Shown: piece after piece, positions 59,072 through 64,000 of the stretch
Layout: every line of letters begins with the position of its first letter
How positions within the stretch are numbered: position 1 is the first letter of the stretch
Source of the DNA: Phycomyces blakesleeanus NRRL 1555(-)
Taxonomy: Eukaryota; Mucoromycota; Mucoromycetes; Mucorales; Phycomycetaceae
Assembly: GCF_001638985.1 (NCBI RefSeq)
Contig: NW_017265137.1
Coordinates: 342,326 to 406,325, forward strand
Direction of reading: 5' to 3'
Length of the DNA stretch: 64,000 nt
Position numbers and translations under genes: made by a program
The notes under the pieces: model-generated
Seen by the model: the letters and a program-made list of their open reading frames with translations, nothing else
Database searches by the model: none
What the model was told of the DNA's origin: nothing

Positions 59072-61783
59072 TTTGTATTGGATTTGGCCAAGAACGGAGA
59101 ACTCTACAGCTACATTAGAAGAGTAAGTCTTATTAGATCCCTCTTCTTTTTCGAATAATTAATGTCGTTAACCGATATTCAAAACAATAACAACAACAAA
59201 AACCATATTTCAGCTGGCTCCGTTTGATGTAGATACGGCTAGGTTTTATGCAGCCGAGATTCTCTCTGCTCTAGAGCATATCCACAATAAAGATGTTATT
59301 CATCGGTAAGCAATAGAAATCATTATTATTATGATTGTGATTATTAATTCTTTTTTATATAAATATATATATTCTGATTCATTTAGTGATATTAAACCTG
59401 AAAAGTAAGTTACTAGGAGTAGTGGTGGTGATAGAAGAAGATTAAGAAAACAAAAACACACAATAACATTTATTAATAATATTTTACATTAAAATATATT
59501 TATCAGTATCTTGCTCGACGACAACATGCACATCAAGATTACAGATTTTGGATCAGCAAAGATCGGTATTAAAGAAGAAGCAGAAGAAGATAAAGATTCC
59601 AATGGAACAGAAAACACAGAAGAGAAACCTCAAAGTAATATAATCTCCTGTTTAGATCGTATTGTTATTATACATATACATACATGTAGTAAAATATGAT
59701 CTAATATATATATAATTCCTTGTATTTTTCCTTAGGCCGTTCTCGTTCGTTTGTTGGTACAGCTGAATATGTGTCTCCGGAATTACTACGCAGCGAGCGT
59801 ACCTCTAAAGAGTAAAGAAATACATACAACCACAATAACAACAAGAGAAAACAAAAAATCAGAAAAAAACAGGGATTTTTATGTTAGCTAATATGCACTT
59901 TTCTCCCTTTTCTTATTATTATTTCTAGAGCTGATTTGTGGGCATTTGGCTGTGTACTCTTTCAAATGTTATCTGGAAAATCACCCTTCAAGGCTCCGAC
60001 TGACTATCTGATCTTCCAGAACATCAAGAATCTCGAATACACAATTCCAGACTACTTTCCAGACGATGCACGCGATCTCATCCAACGACTGCTAGTACTC
60101 GAACCTTCTGAACGTATTGGATCCGAAAAAACGGGTGGGCTAGAAGAGATTCGACAACACCCATTCTTTTGTGGTATCGACTGGGACACGTTATTTGAAT
60201 CCCCTGCTCCTCCTTTACGCGAAAGATTGGAGAGAGAAATGGCCAGACAGGCAGAGCTACGTGCAAGACAAAGGGCGGAAAATGGATTGGATTACGATGA
60301 GAACGAAGATTATGAAGACAACGATGGTGACGACGACGAAGATGAAGCTTGGTTTAATACTAATCGCATCGATCAAGAGCCCAATTTACTACCACCAACA
60401 GTAAAAACAACGGCCGGAACAGGAGTACTTCCAGTAGGAGCAACAGAAATAACAGAAAGTGCAACAATGCCTACACCTGGAAATCAATATGATCGATTCG
60501 GTGATTCGTCGCGTCTGCAATATGAGCACAATGATAATAACAATATCAATAATAATAGTAGCGGCAGCAGTAATAATAATATCAATAGTAAGAGTAATAG
60601 TAATAGTAATAACAATCATCAAAATGTAAACATATCTTTGGATTCTGCCAGGATAAGTTCTACAGCATACCCACCACCTGTGGCAGCAGCACTTCGTCAC
60701 GATTCACGACATGGAATAAGCAATGCCAGGTCAGACTCCACACGTAGCATGAGCCCAGAGCGTCTTGGAGGCCAGTCTCATCCACCATGGTAAATACATA
60801 TTTGTACACATTATACTCTACAATCTACAGTCTATAAATCTACACTACACCTTACATATTACATATTGCATTCTACATTCTATATTCTATATTCTACATT
60901 CTACATTATACATTTTGTACTTTATAATCTACATTTTACACACTATATTTGACACATTACACTACATTACACGCTCTGCACGCTCTGCACTACTCACTAC
61001 GCAGATGTGAGTAGATGGGTGGGTGTTTATTGTTTTTCAATGTTATTTTTTACTATCAATATTATCATTAGTGCTAGTAATATTATTAGCATTATAAGTA
61101 GTATAAGTATCAGTATTATTTAATTTAATTTAATTTAATTTAATTTATATATATTTGTTAAAGAAAAAAAAAGTTCAATATTTAATATTGAATAAAATTG
61201 AATTGAATTTTTTGTTTTGTTTTTATTTTGTTCTTTTTTCTTCTTCTTCTTTGTCTTGTATATATACATATATACATATACTATTCTTTCTATTGGCTTG
61301 TATACATACAAATATATATATATATGCATGTATGTAAATCACACTACTTGTACGCTGCTCTATATTGCTCTACACTTCTCAACAATACAAAAAGGGTGCC
61401 TCATTTGTATCCAAACGAATCAATTCTGAGGGCAGGAAAGGTAGTGCGCAGGCCTGGATTCTTTTCAAAAAAACGATACCTGATCTTGACGAACCGACCA
61501 CGCTTGTTGTATATGGATGAAGGCAAAGAAGCAGACGGATCTGGTGGGAAGTTACGCTGTGAGATTGGATGGACCCCTCAGTTGTTACCTGAGCTTAAAG
61601 GAAAATCTGTATTTTGTATTCACACGGTAAGCTTTTGTTTTATTTAAGAAATTAAATAATTAATTTGATTATATATTGAAGCCACAAAAGTCGTACACGT
61701 TTGATGATCCTGAGGGCCACGCACAAGAATGGGTTAATACGATCAACACGATGCTTGTGGACAGCTTTGGGGTAGCGGCTTAG
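58529..61783 (+). CDS. PDK1: PDK1-type protein kinase with C-terminal PH domain
   Basis: AGC-kinase master kinase, the Pkh/Ksg1/PDK1 group, which phosphorylates activation loops of AGC kinases. Ten exons (58529-58690, 58793-58973, 59070-59122, 59214-59305, 59387-59404, 59507-59634, 59736-59811, 59929-60789, 61395-61626, 61682-61783) give about 634 residues. Kinase motifs run in order: glycine loop VLGEGSYST, YAIKKLDKAHI, the PIF-pocket region VKYVMIERDALSRMNHPGII, HRDIKPEN, DFGSAK, then a Glu/Asp-rich insertion, and the activation loop SFVGTAEYVSPELL. A linker of about 150 residues rich in Asp/Glu and Asn/Ser follows. The PH-like domain (AGKVVRRPGFFSKKRYLILT to EWVNTINTMLV) is reached across the longest intron of the gene (605 nt), which carries degenerate pentamer repeats. 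The 18-nt exon 5 encodes only part of the catalytic loop. Whether the PH domain binds phosphoinositides is not shown. Confidence 0.94.
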
Positions 61784-62240
61784 GATGTCCGTGCACAGCT
61801 GTCTATTGACCATCTATATAAACTTCCAAAATATATATATATAAAGAAATACCTGGTGGCAAAGCTTCAAAATAGGCAAAAGGAGATAAAAGAATAAAGG
61901 GTACAACATTATTGATATTATTATTTTGGGTCATAAACTGACACATGATATTTAACAGGCACACGCACACACATACATATATATATATACATGCGTTTGT
62001 AAAAAGATATCTTCTTTATATTTGTATAAGCAAGTAAAGCAAAGTTAAATGAAGTGTGGTGTAAAATATACTTCTTCTCAAAGGATGATATATATCGATT
62101 TTAGTTTGCTTTTATCTTTGTTTTAAAACTTTATTGGTTTCTTTCTTTCTTTCCTTATTCTTTCTTTTATTTTATTTGCAGTCCCTTTTTACTTTATCTT
62201 ACAAGGTCCTCTATTGACAATGTGTTTTGAATTTTCTCTC
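61784..62240. other. Convergent 3' intergenic spacer
   Basis: Separates the PDK1 and zinc-finger genes. Contains CA/TA microsatellites (about 61962-61990) and T-rich runs. No gene was seen. Confidence 0.6.
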
Positions 62241-63235
62241 TTACCATGAAGTAGCAGTGGTAAAATTAGAATTGGAATCAGAATTGGAATTGAGATTAGG
62301 ATTATAAATGGAAGAGGAAAGAAGAGGAAGGTGAGGGAGAGAAGAAGGGCCAGACAAAGGAGAGGAAGAGGAAGAAGAGGAAGATTGGGGATGAGACGAT
62401 ATGATGTCAAACGGTTCTTGTAGAATATTTGTACTTTCTGGCTTAGAGGGACAATAGTGCACTCTAAGGTGTCGCCTCATGTTGCTTTGGACACTGAACC
62501 GACGTCCGCAGCCATTGTGAGGACATGCGTGAGGTTTTTCGCCGGTGTGAGAAAATACATGGATCCTGAGAGAAGACGGTCGGGTGAAAGTCTTTGGACA
62601 TTGGGAACAGTGATAACGGTGTTGGGGCGATGACGGTGGGGATTGCCACATGGGTGTGTCAAGTGCGGTATCGAGAGAGACCGATGCAGATACGGTACGA
62701 CGGTGGGAGTGGGAATTGGAGGGGGAATTGAAGGGAAGAGTGAGATGTGTTTGAGTTTGAGAATGGGAGTGCGAGTGCGAGTGCGAGTGTGAGCGTACGT
62801 GGTGAGCTCGCTCAGTATAAAGAGGTTGCTGTGATATTTGTTGTGGTTGTTGTGTGAAATGTGTAGATAAGGAATTTGGGAAATTTTGCTTTTGTTTTTG
62901 CTTTTGCTTTTGGCTTTGTGCTTGTGCTTGTGTTTGGGTTTGGGTTTGGGTTTGGATTTGATGTGATTTTATTTCTGATCGTCTTTGGCCAGGTTCTGAC
63001 CGGCACAGAAACCGTAGTTCATTTGGCAGCCCAGTCGGTTGCTCTTCTATCTGGTCTTTATTATTGTTATATTATCATGACATATTATTTATATTAGATG
63101 TATAGATACAAAAATAAATAAAAGAGAAAGATATCTATATATCGAAAGACAGCTACTTTATAGCGCTGTCTAGTATGTACCTTGACCATGAAGAATTGCT
63201 TGAATGGGTGGTAATGATATACGCTCGTTATCCAT
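62241..63235 (-). CDS. C2H2 zinc-finger protein (two fingers)
   Basis: Two exons (63235-63181 and 63046-62241) join in phase to give about 286 residues. The start MDNERISLPPIQAILHGQ resembles the short N-terminal motif seen in some fungal C2H2 regulators. The middle is a long low-complexity segment of QT, QAQ, KQ and SHSHSH repeats. Two fingers lie at about residues 155-210: HCSQCPKTFTRPSSLRIHVF then HTGEKPHACPHNGCGRRFSV and NMRRHLRVH, with the standard HTGEKPxxC linker. The C-terminus is Ser/Pro/Asn-rich. A DNA-binding transcriptional role is inferred from the finger pair. The target is unknown. The acceptor used (CCAGATAG) was chosen because the alternative AG four bases upstream gives an early stop. 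Confidence 0.85.
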
Positions 63236-64000
63236 AGTCGATTGCGGATAAAGAAGTAAAAGAAGAAGAAGGAAAAGAAGAAGAGGATGAAATGAATGAT
63301 TACTTTTATTTATATTTATATATATAGCACTACTGTTATTTGTAGTATAACAAAACCAGAAAATACGAAATAATGAAATAAATATGGAATACAATGTTGT
63401 GATCATTGGCTCTGTCGTCGATCTAGCATCCACGGGCTGGCTACCTCGTACAAGCATGTGCAAACCTACACTAAGAAAACACACAAACAAATGTACAAAT
63501 TTACAAATGTACAAACAGAACACACACACACAAGCACTACAGGTATTCCCTTGACTTTGATCATAATTTCATTAATTTTACCGCAAGTCATTCTACCTTT
63601 TTTACATGACTTTTCTTTTCCTCTTGGTTAGTTTTATAAATAATTTCATGTGCATATGGAATTCATAGGGATGTGCGCCTGTGTGACCTTTGTGTTTTGA
63701 CCAAGACCCACTGATAAAGACAAAACACGCAAACCCACAAAACTCACACATACATATACACCCAAAAGAAAAATTATCCGACCCTTTGAAGTCTGAAAGA
63801 ATAAACATGTAATTATACTAATATTTTCACATGTAATGTATACTTTGTTTTATGTACGCAAAACAGAGCTTTCAAAATTAACCTTTCTCTTTCTCTAACA
63901 CTGTGTTTGACTCTCTGTCAATATCTGTGTATCTGTATGCCACTCACTCACTCACACTTTGATTGATTCACTGACTGACTGACTGAATGACCGATCGATC
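63236..64000. other. Region upstream of the C2H2 gene
   Basis: Probable promoter and leader of the zinc-finger gene, rich in AAGAAG repeats just before the start (about 63250-63285). A 68-codon minus-strand ORF at 63602-63808 begins with ATG and contains a CEFC...HKGHTG arrangement, but I could not support it as a gene. The window ends in CTGA/CACTCACTCA tandem repeats (about 63940-63990). Confidence 0.45.

Noticed and set aside
63602..63808. 68-codon minus-strand ORF with CEFC...HKGHTG...PYEF, resembling a zinc finger
   Set aside because: Cysteine-histidine spacing does not fit the C2H2 consensus, there is no following cysteine, and no splice partner was found. Probably chance.

Overview
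The window is nuclear DNA from a filamentous fungus, most likely an early-diverging Mucoromycota species (Mucorales type). The intergenic DNA is extremely A+T-rich and full of homopolymers and microsatellites. The genes are G+C-richer, intron-dense (up to 22 exons), with short 5'-GTAAGT/3'-TAG introns. Products include a G-protein alpha subunit, a PH-domain PDK1 kinase, an SPX-DASS phosphate transporter and an ABCC pump. A Phycomyces-like genome is my guess; the sequence alone does not prove it. No tRNA, rRNA, CRISPR or intact transposon was seen.

Layout. 1-2435: A+T-rich DNA with one coding relic, then a leader with uORFs. 2436-3925: serine hydroxymethyltransferase (+). 3926-17669: a 13.7-kb gene desert with at least two decayed, probably transposon-derived, minus-strand coding relics and many microsatellites. 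17670-18263: a possible two-exon gene (-). 19839-21749: Tpa1/Ofd1/OGFOD1-type prolyl hydroxylase (+). 22203-28491: full-length ABCC (MRP/Ycf1-type) transporter (-), divergent from a CCDC124 homologue at 28819-29961 (+). 30444-31607: NAM/Myb-SANT-like nuclear protein (-). 31818-32081: possible 53-residue membrane microprotein (-). 33537-35601: malate synthase (-). 39064-40563: inorganic pyrophosphatase (+). 41193-42801: G alpha (+). 43089-43755: ribosomal protein eL37 (-). 44546-49965: importin-9/Kap114 (+). 50859-52913: MFS transporter (-). 55024-57706: SPX-DASS phosphate transporter (+). 58529-61783: PDK1-type kinase (+). 62241-63235: C2H2 zinc-finger protein (-).

These are mostly housekeeping and signalling genes with no single shared pathway. 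Some functional links are visible: Tpa1-type hydroxylase, CCDC124, eL37 and Kap114 all touch ribosomes or nuclear import. G alpha, PDK1 and the SPX transporter are nutrient-signalling components. SHMT and malate synthase belong to C1 and C2 metabolism.

The most notable observation is a probable minor-spliceosome (U12-type) intron of the AT-AC or AT-AG class in the importin gene (44824-44938). Others are a GC-AG intron in the pyrophosphatase gene, a 120-bp island at 38461-38583 that looks like either a terminal exon or a structured RNA, perfect transcription-factor-like palindromes upstream of the phosphate transporter and malate synthase genes, recurrent T(n)A(n) palindromes, and intron-borne pentanucleotide arrays. 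I did not recognise an obviously new multi-gene system.
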